Source: Bin80 sp965116685 | Lineage (GTDB): Bacteria; Bacteroidota; Rhodothermia; Rhodothermales; Bin80 | Direction of reading: 5' to 3' | Assembly: GCA_965116685.1 (NCBI GenBank) | Contig: OZ220707.1 | Coordinates: forward strand, 3,596,001-3,660,000 | Length of the DNA: 64,000 nucleotides | Part shown: in pieces, positions 54,675 through 63,491 of the stretch | How positions within the stretch are numbered: the stretch's first letter is position 1 | How the letters are laid out: every line of letters begins with the position of its first letter | The notes under the pieces: model-generated | What the model saw: only the letters and a program-made list of their open reading frames with translations | The model's database searches: none | Told to the model about the DNA's origin: nothing | Position numbers and translations under genes: made by a program

Positions 54675-56587
54675 GAACGCCAGGCTAACTGGCATAAGTG
54701 TAGCAGGTGCAAGTCCTGCAGTATGAAGTTTAACCAAAACACATATTTCCGCGAGCCGTGCGTTGTGATCCGTGAGGGTCCCGATGAAGTGTCGGCAGCG
54801 GTGCGTGTGGCCGGAGCTATTGAGCAACGAAATATGCATTATCTGGGTCGTCGAGGCTGTGTTACAGGTCGAAGGCACCATGTAGGTCATCGTTATGGTG
54901 AGAGGATCTACAGGCCCACGGTGTCCAGGAACTCAGGGACGCACGTACGCACTTTGCCGGGACCTGGGAGGTCTCCATCTTGCCCTGTAGTCGTACGGGG
55001 CCGCTTAGAGAAGGCGGAAGACGCCGAAGCCTAAGATGCACGAGATGGAGAAGTCAGATAGAGGCATAGTAGTGAGGAAGACCGCGAACAAGGAGCCATC
55101 CGCGGAGCGGTCGGAGCGAAGGCCTCTACCCGAGGGGAATCCGCAAGATCCCACCACACACCATGCGCAGAAATGGGCGCGTGTGCACCAGGGGATTGAG
55201 CGGATACGGGAAGTCGTACAACGGAACCCGAAGGAGAAACTTACAACGCTCTTGCACCACATCAGCGTGGAATCACTGACGGCGGCGTTTTTCGCATTAA
55301 AGCGAGAAGCGTCCCCTGGGGTGGACAACGTGACGTGGGAGGAGTATAGCGTGGACTTGGACCGCAACCTTGCGGATCTCTGCACACGCGTACACCGTGG
55401 ATCGTTTCGAGCGACCCCCAGCAGGCGGGTGAATATACCGAAGCCTGATGGAGGCACACGACCGCTTGGGATCGCAGCGCTGGAGGACAAGATCGTCCAG
55501 ACCGCGATGGTAAAATGTATCTTAGAGCCCATTTATGAAAATGAGTTCTGCGGGTTCAGCTATGGATTCAGGCCGGGGCGCAGTGCCCATGATGGACTGG
55601 ATGCCGTCGCGTATGTGATCGAACGCCGGAGGGTCAACTATGTGGTGGATGCGGACATTCGGAAATTCTTTGACATGGTGGATCAGGAGTGGTTACTCCG
55701 CTTCCTGGAACACCGGATTGCAGATCAACGGGTGCTCCGACTCATCACAAAATTTCTGAAGGCGGGGGTGATGGAGGATGGGAACTGGCAGGAAAGTAGG
55801 CGAGGCACGCCGCAAGGCGCGGTGATCTCTCCGATTCTGGCCAACATCTACCTTCATTACGTGCTGGACTTATGGTTTGAGTCCCAGCGCAAATCACGCA
55901 AGATCGGTGGAGAGTCGTATATCGTTCGTTATGCGGACGATTTTGTGGAAAGTATAAGGAGGAGGCGGAGAAGTTTCTACGTGCATTGCGGGCCCGACTG
56001 GAGAAATTCGGATTGAGTCTGCATCCAGACAAAACGCGACTGATCGAATTTGGTCGCAACGCGATGGAGCACCGTAGAAAACGGGGAGACGGCAAGCCGA
56101 AGACCTTTGACTTTCTGGGATTTACACATTACTGTCGTAAAACCCGCAAGGGGTCATTTGGGCTGGGTCGTAAGCCAATCGCGAAGCGCATGGTGCGCTT
56201 CATAAAACGAATTCGTAGGGAGCTATGGCGCCGGATGCACGAAAGCGTGCATGATACGGGCCTATGGCTTGGCCAAGTTCTTAATGGATGGCTGAATTAC
56301 TATGCCGTACCATGGAGTTATCGGTACCTATGGAGATGTTTTAAGTGCTTGAAATGGGTCTGGCTGTGTATCCTACGTCGACGATCCCAGAAGGATCGAA
56401 CCACGTGGGAGCAGTTGGATATCCTCATTGAGCGCTATTGGCCGAAGCTGAACATACGACACGACTGGCCGGCGAGACGATTTTCCGTCAAGCACGCGAG
56501 TGTAACCCAAGGGAGGAGCCGGATGCGTTAACGCGCACGTCCGGATCTGTGCGGGGGGCCCGAGGAAACTCGGGTCCCTACCGCGAT
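54675..56587 (+). mobile_element. Group II intron, tandem copy 3
   Basis: A third 1,913-bp repeat. The RT half matches copies 1 and 2, but the 3' part carries changes shared with copy 4 (CGCAAGGGGTC, GGTCGTAAG, GGGTCTGGCTG, GATCGAACC). It is thus a mosaic of the two types. Domain V is at 56516-56549. Confidence 0.85.
55036..56531 (+). pseudogene. Group II intron reverse transcriptase/maturase, copy 3 (frameshifted)
   Basis: Two frames (55036-56016 and 55986-56531) with the same protein text as copies 1-2 and the same frameshift. Synonymous changes near the 3' end match copy 4, which points to gene conversion or a crossover between copies. Confidence 0.85.
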
Positions 56588-56603
56588 GAACGCCAGGCTA
56601 ACT

Positions 56604-59231
56604 CTGCCTTGTACTCAGAAAAAAGACTGGACAATGGGGGTTCTTCGGTTTATGTAGGCGAATTTTCGTGAGTTCTTGTCCGACGAGGTACGACAGATTT
56701 CGCGCATTTCTCTGAGGTTGACCGTCTGGCACTGCCATTTTCCGTGTTTTTCGCGTTCTGGAACAAGCGAGATCTCGCAGACACGACATCCTTCTGTAGC
56801 CTGCACACAGCAAGGGTATGAAGCTTTCGGGCGCTCAAGGAGGGAACAGCAGATCAGGAGGGAGCAATGGAGCACGTTGGCTGCTATGGAGGCGGACGCT
56901 CCACCAAGTCAAAGAAGCCCCCCAACTCCTCATAGGCGATGGCACGCATTTGAAGGTTTGCATAGCCGCGCCACATGATGGTGTGCCCGGGCGGTGGATC
57001 GTGTTTGCGATTCATGTAGCCGCCCATCATGGCCACCAGTAAGATGGCCGAGGGCAGGCTGGTGGGGACCGCAAGGCCATAGCTACGGGCGTAGACCTTC
57101 ATCATCTCTAACTCGGACTCTCGAAAGAATACGTCCATGTCCAAGTCCGCGTCCACACGCCCCAAAAGCGTCATCAACATGATTCGCCACGCCGTGACTA
57201 TGTGCAGGGTGATCGCCCGGTGCAAAGAGCCCGCCTTCTGCATCCGCAACTTCTCCACCTTGCAGCCACTCTTGAGCACCCGGAAGGTGTCTTCCACACG
57301 CCAGCGCAACTGGTAATATTCTACCATCTGCTTCGCCTGCTCCGGGCTTGTGATGGGTTGCGTGGTCAACAGATACCATTCAATCCGCGTTGCATTTTCC
57401 GGCGGATTGAGTTCACGCAGATGAATTCCCCAGACCTCCATGGGGGCTTGCGTACGGTCCCTGGTCGGAGGTAGAGTCACTTTGCAATACCGCAACTCCA
57501 TCCGGGCATTTCGTGCCGGACGACCTTTATGAGTGACCCGCCCCGACTTCATCCGACGACTCAACTGCTCCACCGACAACTCCATCACATCCGCAGGCGG
57601 CCCCTTTCGCATCGCCTTAAATAATCGCCCCTCGTCTGTATTCAGCTTCCGGTCGTGCTTGGCCCGAACCAATAGATGCGTCCGCTTCAGCGTCCGATGC
57701 GCAGACAAAATCTCGAACGCATCCGCTTCCCGATCCATCACACCAACCACCTTCGTCTTGCGTGGCAGCGTCTCGGCTGCCTCGTCAATGTCAGACAGAC
57801 CGTGTAGCCAGCTTTGGGATTTTGGGTTCTCTGTCCCATAGGCACATCGCAACACCCCCAACGGTAATCCCTCGTCATTCAGGGCGATCGTTGCATGCAG
57901 ACACACCCCGCGGGCTTTCGCAGAGGTCTGGTTCTGTCCAATGATATCCAGTCCCTCGGTGTCCGAACGCGTACTGTATGAGATCTTGGTTCCGTCCTGA
58001 ACACACAACACCGTCTCCTGGGTTCGCATTCGCTCAATCGTCCGCTGGCGATGCGGGAACAGAATCTGTGCCGGGGTGATCCCACGTTCGTTGGCCCTCT
58101 CCCAAAAACGCCAGTAGGCCCGAACGTCCTTGATATTTCGCTCGGGGGTTGTGGTGACAGGATTGCCCATCGTCTTTGCCGCTAACTCCGCGTTTTTTAC
58201 CAAACGCACATTGAGACGCCGATCCCCGAGATCCGCACCACCAAACTCCTGTTCCGCCCACCGATCGCTGTCCAGACCTGCCCCCACCTCCAGCCGAGGG
58301 CGCAATTCCACATACGGCACGGCCAAGTGCGTGCGCCAGTTTGGATCCAGTTCATAGGCAAATACTTTTTTCTGCGGGCGCGTGCGTGTCTTCGAGGGTG
58401 CATGGCGGCCCCGCCCCTGCGTAAGTCCCAAATATCGGAATCCCGCCGCTCGAAAACAAGTCCCCTCCTGATCGGGTCCCACAAAGGTCTCTATCACATA
58501 AGGGGAATACCCATACGTTGCCATAAAATCGGAGGGCAAGCGCCGCAGCACTCGTCCCAATGCGTGGCTCGCCAGGTTCTTGCAGAACACGTCTGATCGA
58601 ATCAGAAAACGACTCAGGTTCACCACACGGTTCAAATTCTCCGCGCGCTTTGGATGATCCCACGCCATCCATTGATCCCGAGCCTTGAGATACAACGCCG
58701 CAGCAGAAAAACCGACCACCCCCAGTTCACCGTGCGCACTCCGAATCAGGTAGCGATGCTGCGCGCCCGCAAAGGTGGTGCTCCCCTGTGGATGCTCCGC
58801 ATCCAGAAGTGTATTCCAGATCGCTCGATCCCCCGAATCGGTGACCAAAATAATCTCCAAATCCTTGATCTCACGGACATCCGTGGGGACATCCAACGCC
58901 TTCGGAACCGGTTCATCCAATAGACGGGGACCGCGGACAAACGACGCGGTTTGTGGCTTCGGTAGAGAAAAGTGCCCCTCCGATTCCAGTAACACTAATG
59001 CCTTCATGCAACCCGAAAGCCGATGGCCTCCCTGAGCATTCACGAAATTGAACTGCGCACACACAATTCGCCCCAAAGCTCGACGACTCTTGTCTTGATG
59101 TGACACCACCGTTGTCGACAATGCCGGAAGAGCATTACGCAGTACTGTAAGTATCGCGGATTGTGCTTGCATATTGCTAAACTAAGCAATAGGAAAACCA
59201 TTGTCAAGTCCCTCTTAAACGTACAGGGCAG
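56604..59231 (-). mobile_element. IS4 family (Tn5/IS50-like) element with DruA-type transposase
   Basis: The ends are imperfect inverted repeats, CTGCCTTGTAC at 56604-56614 and the complement of CTGCCCTGTAC at 59221-59231. GCTAACT flanks both sides (56597-56603 and 59233-59239), giving a target duplication of 7-8 bp with one mismatched base. The element is 2,628 bp, long for this family because the transposase carries an extra N-terminal domain. The 280 bp between the left end and the transposase stop hold no gene I can support. Confidence 0.85.
56884..59172 (-). CDS. DUF4338 (DruA)-Tn5-type transposase fusion
   Basis: A 762-residue protein in two parts. Residues about 20-260 are a complete DUF4338 domain, the family of Druantia protein DruA: QHRYLIRSAHGELGVVGFSAA, KARDQWMAWDHPKRAENL, VVNLSRFLIRSDVFCKNLASHALG, YGYSPYVIETFV and GLTQGRGR. 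Residues about 300 onward are a Tn5-like transposase: the DNA-binding domain (EFGGADLGDRRLNVRLVKNAELAAK), then DDE aspartates in VLCVQDGTKISY and VGVMDREADAFEI, and the glutamate in YYQLRWRVEDTFRVLKSG. The frame is intact. DruA's activity is not well understood; the fusion suggests a DNA-related role. Confidence 0.87.
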   Translation of the reverse strand: MQAQSAILTVLRNALPALSTTVVSHQDKSRRALGRIVCAQFNFVNAQGGHRLSGCMKALVLLESEGHFSLPKPQTASFVRGPRLLDEPVPKALDVPTDVREIKDLEIILVTDSGDRAIWNTLLDAEHPQGSTTFAGAQHRYLIRSAHGELGVVGFSAAALYLKARDQWMAWDHPKRAENLNRVVNLSRFLIRSDVFCKNLASHALGRVLRRLPSDFMATYGYSPYVIETFVGPDQEGTCFRAAGFRYLGLTQGRGRHAPSKTRTRPQKKVFAYELDPNWRTHLAVPYVELRPRLEVGAGLDSDRWAEQEFGGADLGDRRLNVRLVKNAELAAKTMGNPVTTTPERNIKDVRAYWRFWERANERGITPAQILFPHRQRTIERMRTQETVLCVQDGTKISYSTRSDTEGLDIIGQNQTSAKARGVCLHATIALNDEGLPLGVLRCAYGTENPKSQSWLHGLSDIDEAAETLPRKTKVVGVMDREADAFEILSAHRTLKRTHLLVRAKHDRKLNTDEGRLFKAMRKGPPADVMELSVEQLSRRMKSGRVTHKGRPARNARMELRYCKVTLPPTRDRTQAPMEVWGIHLRELNPPENATRIEWYLLTTQPITSPEQAKQMVEYYQLRWRVEDTFRVLKSGCKVEKLRMQKAGSLHRAITLHIVTAWRIMLMTLLGRVDADLDMDVFFRESELEMMKVYARSYGLAVPTSLPSAILLVAMMGGYMNRKHDPPPGHTIMWRGYANLQMRAIAYEELGGFFDLVERPPP

Positions 59232-59584
59232 CGCTAACTGGCATAAGTGTAGCAGGTGCAAGTCCTGCAATATGAAGTTTAACCAAAACACATATTTCCG
59301 CGAGCCGTGCGTTGTGATCCGTGAGGGTCCCGATGAAGTGTCGGCAGCGGTGCGTGTGGCCGGAGCTATTGAGCAACGAAATATGCATTATCTGGGTCGC
59401 CGAGGCTGTGTTACAGGTCGAAGGCACCATGTAGGTCATCGTTATGGTGAGAGGATCTACAGGCCCACGGTGTCCAGGAACTCAGGGACGCACGTACGCA
59501 CTTTGCCGGGACCTGGGAGGTCTCCATCTTGCCCTGTAGTCGTACGGGGCCGCTTAGAGAAGGCGGAAGACGCCGAAGCCTAAG

Positions 59585-61080
59585 ATGCACGAGATGGAGA
59601 AGTCAGATAGAGGCATAGTAGTGAGGAAGACCGCGAACAAGGAGCCATCCGCGGAGCGGTCGGAGCGAAGGCCTCTACCCGAGGGGAATCCGCAAGATCC
59701 CACCACACACCATGCGCAGAAATGGGCGCGTGTGCACCAGGGGATTGAGCGGATACGGGAAGTCGTACAACGGAACCCGAAGGAGAAACTTACAACGCTC
59801 TTGCACCACATCAGCGTGGAATCACTGACGGCGGCGTTTTTCGCATTAAAGCGAGAAGCGTCCCCTGGGGTGGACAACGTGACGTGGGAGGAGTATAGCG
59901 TGGACTTGGACTGTAACCTTGCGGATCTCTGCACACGTGTACACTGTGGATCGTTTCGAGCGACCCCCAGCAGGCGGGTGAATATACCGAAGCCTGATGG
60001 AGGCACACGACCGCTCGGGATCGCAGCGCTGGAGGACAAGATCGTTCAGACCGCGATGGTTAAATGTATTTTAGAGCCCATTTATGAAAATGAGTTCTGC
60101 GGGTTCAGCTATGGATTCAGGCCGGGGCGCAGTGCCCATGATGGACTGGATGCCGTCGCGTATGTGATCGAACGCCGGAGGGTAAACTATGTGGTGGATG
60201 CGGACATTCGGAAATTCTTTGACATGGTGGATCAGGAGTGGTTACTCCGCTTCCTGGAACACCGGATTGCAGATCAACGGGTGCTCCGACTCATCACAAA
60301 ATTTCTGAAGGCGGGGTTGATGGAGGATGGGAACTGGCAGGAAAGTAGGCGAGGCACGCCGCAAGGCGCGGTGATCTCTCCGATTCTGGCCAACATCTAC
60401 CTTCATTACGTGCTGGACTTATGGTTTGAGTCCCAGCGCAAATCACGCAAGATCGGTGGAGAGTCGTATATCGTTCGTTATGCGGACGATTTTGTGGAAA
60501 GTATAAGGAGGAGGCGGAGAAGTTTTTACGTGCATTGCGGGCCCGACTGGAGAAATTCGGATTGAGTCTGCATCCAGACAAAACGCGACTGATCGAATTT
60601 GGTCGCAACGCGATGGAGCACCGTAGAAAACGGGGAGACGGCAAGCCGAAGACCTTTGACTTTCTGGGATTTACACATTACTGTCGTAAAACCCGCAAGG
60701 GGTCATTTGGGCTGGGTCGTAAGCCAATCGCGAAGCGCATGGTGCGCTTCATAAAACGAATTCGTAGGGAGCTATGGCGCCGGATGCACGAAAGCGTGCA
60801 TGATACGGGCCTATGGCTTGGCCAAGTTCTTAATGGATGGCTGAATTACTATGCCGTACCATGGAGTTATCGGTACCTATGGAGATGTTTTAAGTGCTTG
60901 AAATGGGTCTGGCTGTGTATCCTACGTCGACGATCCCAGAAGGATCGAACCACATGGGAGCAGTTGGATATCCTCATTGAGCGCTATTGGCCGAAGCTGA
61001 ACATACGACACGACTGGCCGGCGAGACGATTTTCCGTCAAGCACGCGAGTGTAACCCAAGGGAGGAGCCGGATGCGTTAA
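59585..61080 (+). pseudogene. Group II intron reverse transcriptase/maturase, copy 4 (frameshifted)
   Basis: Two frames (59585-60565 and 60535-61080) as in the other copies. It differs by a few residues (two Arg to Cys changes, DLDCNLAD and VHCGSF, and LKAGLMED for LKAGVMED) and several silent sites, so it separated earlier; yet the frameshift after YADDF is the same. The defect therefore predates the amplification. Confidence 0.85.
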
Positions 61081-61738
61081 CGCGCACGTCCGGATCTGTG
61101 CGGGGGGCCCGAGGAAACTCGGGTCCCTACCGCGATGGGTGCAAGTCCCGTAGTATGAAGATGCAACCAATCACATACTTCCTCGAGCCGTGCGTTGTGC
61201 CCCGCGAGGGTCACGACGAAGCGTCGGTAGAGGTGCGTGTGGCCGGAGCTATTGAGCATCGAAATCGTTATCGTCTGGGTCGCCGAGGCTGTCCAAGTGG
61301 TCGAAGGCAACATGTATGTCACCGCCATGGCGAGGCGGCATACAGGCCCACGGTGTCTAAGAACTCGGGGACATATGTACGCATTTTGTCGGGACCTGGG
61401 AGGGCTCTATCCTGTCCTAAACGCAGAGTTGGAATCGCGCAGGGAAGGCGGAAGACGCCGAAGCCTGCGATGCACGGGATGGAGCAGTCAGATGGGGACA
61501 TAGTAGTGAAGAAGGCGGCGAACAAGGGGCGACCTGCGGAGTCGCTGGAGCGAAGGTCCCCACCCAAGGGGAAGCTGGGAGATCCGGGCTCACGCCATAC
61601 ACAGAGATGGATCAGTGAGTTTATGGGATCAATCGGCTACGGCAATTCTGCCGTTATGCACGCCGGTGCGACCCGAGGGAGGAGCCGGATGCGTTAACGC
61701 GCACGTCCGGATCTGTGCGGGGGGCCCGGAGCAATCCG

Positions 61739-63103
61739 CATAAGCGCTAACTTGTTTGAATAAGAAAATATTTTTCAATCTGAGGTTTTCTTTTACGATT
61801 AGATTCCTCAAGTCCATTCGAGATCATTTTCCAATCTCGAATCATGGTCTCCAGACCACATGAAGGCTCAATCGCCCGAGTTACTTGATTCAAGGCGAAC
61901 TTGAAGTTTTTCCAAGGGCTCGTTTGGAATGAGGTAGCCCCAGGGGGAAAAAGTTCGTGCATGACGAACGATTTTTTCCGTGAGCAGTGCCACCAAGAAC
62001 TTTCCGTAAAGCCAGGCCTTCGCACTCTCTTGGTCATGTTTCGGTAAATGACCAAATTGAGACAATGATTTGAATCGTTTGAATACGAGTTCAACCTGCC
62101 ACCTCAGTCGATACCAATCAAGCACCTGCGATGCAGAAAATTGATCTGCTGGAAATGTGGTAAATACAATGACATAGCGCGCAAAGCGTAGCGTTTGTTC
62201 CATGGGCTTTGTTCCATGGTTTTGGGTATCCTTGCGAATTTTCTTGCAGGCCTTCTGGGCCGCTTCCTCTGTTTTCCGAAGGACACAAACACGCCCCGGT
62301 ACCGGAGGATCCGACCCGACGTACACCTTCCATTCCCCAATTGCACCAATGCGGGTGATGGACTCCACCGCACGCAACAGATCAAAGGATGTGTCAGGCT
62401 TCGTATGGAAATGGAGCGTACCCGTATTCACACGAACGGTGACATACCCACCAGATTTTGTCACGTATTGCACGCCGCTGGCCGTTGCATAGACACGGTC
62501 CGCCAGAATATAATCCCCAGAATGAACCGGAAATTGTTTGAATGATTCGCCGGTTCCCTTTCCCTTGGTTGGAGTAAGTTTGAAGAAATCGCACCCAAAG
62601 GAAGGCAGGGCTACGCTATAATGTATGCGCCACTGCGACCCAGTTCGTCCAGGCTCGCAGACCACCGTGGCATCAAACGCACGTACTTGATGCTTCGTAT
62701 CACCAGAGATCGTGCTCCCATGTTCCTCAAATAGTGCCTTGCAGAGTGCAGAAAGCCAGTCCCGAGATTTGCGTAGACGTTTGAGCAGCGCTACATCCGA
62801 TAGCTCGGCCAGATTTGCCTGACGAGATCGTACAACGGTTTCACGTAGGGAATGCCCGCATCCCAAATGGATCAGCAGAGTTCGCAGAAGGGCCTCTGGA
62901 GACTTATCCTTACGCAGTCCGCGTAAGGCGCCCGTATCCGCTGCTAAATCCTTCCAGTTCTCGGGCAGAAACGAAAGCAAGACTCCCCAGTCCTCACTAA
63001 TCGGTGCCGTCGTAACGGTTCGCTTCATAAAAATTCCGAGCAAGTTCCTTTGATTTAGGGAAAGCTACAATAATTATTGATTGTAAACAAGTTAGCGCTT
63101 ATG
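61739..63103 (-). mobile_element. IS4 family insertion sequence with 11-bp target duplication
   Basis: Perfect 19-bp terminal inverted repeats CATAAGCGCTAACTTGTTT bound 1,365 bp. GGAGCAATCCG is duplicated on both sides (61728-61738 and 63104-63114). The duplicated target is the domain VI hairpin of the mini-intron, and removal restores it exactly. An 11-bp duplication is normal for IS4 family members. Confidence 0.93.
61868..63028 (-). CDS. IS4 family transposase
   Basis: A 386-residue DDE transposase from ATG 63028 (MKRTVTTAPISEDWG); ATG 63043 would add five residues. The catalytic aspartates are in AFDATVV and ILADRVYA, and the glutamate is in YRLRWQVELVFKRFKSL, the YREK signature of the IS4 family. 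The frame is intact and the element has matching ends, so it is probably active or recently so. Confidence 0.9.
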   Translation of the reverse strand: MKRTVTTAPISEDWGVLLSFLPENWKDLAADTGALRGLRKDKSPEALLRTLLIHLGCGHSLRETVVRSRQANLAELSDVALLKRLRKSRDWLSALCKALFEEHGSTISGDTKHQVRAFDATVVCEPGRTGSQWRIHYSVALPSFGCDFFKLTPTKGKGTGESFKQFPVHSGDYILADRVYATASGVQYVTKSGGYVTVRVNTGTLHFHTKPDTSFDLLRAVESITRIGAIGEWKVYVGSDPPVPGRVCVLRKTEEAAQKACKKIRKDTQNHGTKPMEQTLRFARYVIVFTTFPADQFSASQVLDWYRLRWQVELVFKRFKSLSQFGHLPKHDQESAKAWLYGKFLVALLTEKIVRHARTFSPWGYLIPNEPLEKLQVRLESSNSGD

Positions 63104-63134
63104 GGAGCAATCCGGGTCCCTACCGCGATAAGCG

Positions 63135-63491
63135 GGTCGGCGCTTTCGATTAAATTATTATGAAGGACGGATGGGCGATTTCAGCAGAAAACAGCGCCGT
63201 AGTCTGGCAAAACTGATCGCGGACGTTCCATTCGGCGAGGGATTGGATAAAGAAGACATCATGTTAACCCTAACACAGGAGTACGGGGAAGCGGAAGCAG
63301 AGAGGCTGTTTGACCGGGCACTGCACTGTGGTGTACTGCACGAGCGCGAAGGAACTTATGCGATCCCAATCCCCTCGATGCAGGATTGGCTGGTATCCAA
63401 ATACGCCCGCATCCAGATCAAATTCCCGCCCCAGGTGCAGGAGACTCGTCGGTCTGGAGAAAAAAGTTTGGGCAGGGGTTTCGAGCGCTGA
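63135..63491 (+). pseudogene. STAND/AAA-type ATPase, 3' part
   Basis: The frame GGT CGG CGC TTT ... encodes GRRFRLNYYEGRMGDFSRKQ, then a winged-helix-like domain (RRSLAKLIADVPFGEGLDKEDIMLTL ... LFDRALHCGVLHEREGTYAIPIPSMQDWLVSKYA) typical of the C-terminus of AAA_16-like ATPases. It is the missing end of the gene at 49982-50824, displaced by about 12.3 kb. A local ATG at 63171 could start a 106-residue fragment but would lack the ATPase. The stop of the array side (TAA at 63129-63131) lies just before the exon. Confidence 0.8.

Larger units (their letters stand above)
56588..61136 (+). mobile_element. Group II intron, copy 4, opened by an IS4/Tn5-type element
   Basis: The unit starts at 56588 (16 bp up to GCTAACT), is broken by the insertion at 56604-59231, and continues from 59233 to 61136. 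Distances inside (352 bp from GCTAACT to the RT start, 1,832 bp to domain V at 61065-61098) equal those in copies 1-3, so nothing else was lost. It is more diverged than copies 1-3. Confidence 0.85.
61137..63129 (+). mobile_element. ORF-deleted group II mini-intron (fifth unit), carrying an IS4 element
   Basis: A diverged unit abutting copy 4 (GGGTGCAAGTCCCGTAGTATG at its start corresponds to the start region of the others). It keeps the 5' structured part and the first ~50 codons of the RT (MHGMEQSDGDIVVKKAANKG), then jumps over about 1.4 kb straight to domain V (61682-61715). Domain VI is a CCCGGA/TCCGGG hairpin with a GCAA loop, in which the IS4 element is inserted (61739-63103). Without the IS it is about 0.63 kb. 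Its domain V is identical to those of copies 1-4, so a maturase acting in trans could serve it. Confidence 0.75.

Noticed and set aside
50849..56587. Tandem repeats as a possible CRISPR array or rRNA-like repeat
   Set aside because: The unit is 1.9 kb with an RT gene and group II domain V; there are no short spaced repeats or unique spacers.
56884..59172. A Druantia defence locus
   Set aside because: Only the DruA-type domain is present, fused to a transposase within an IS; no DruE-type helicase or other Druantia genes are nearby.
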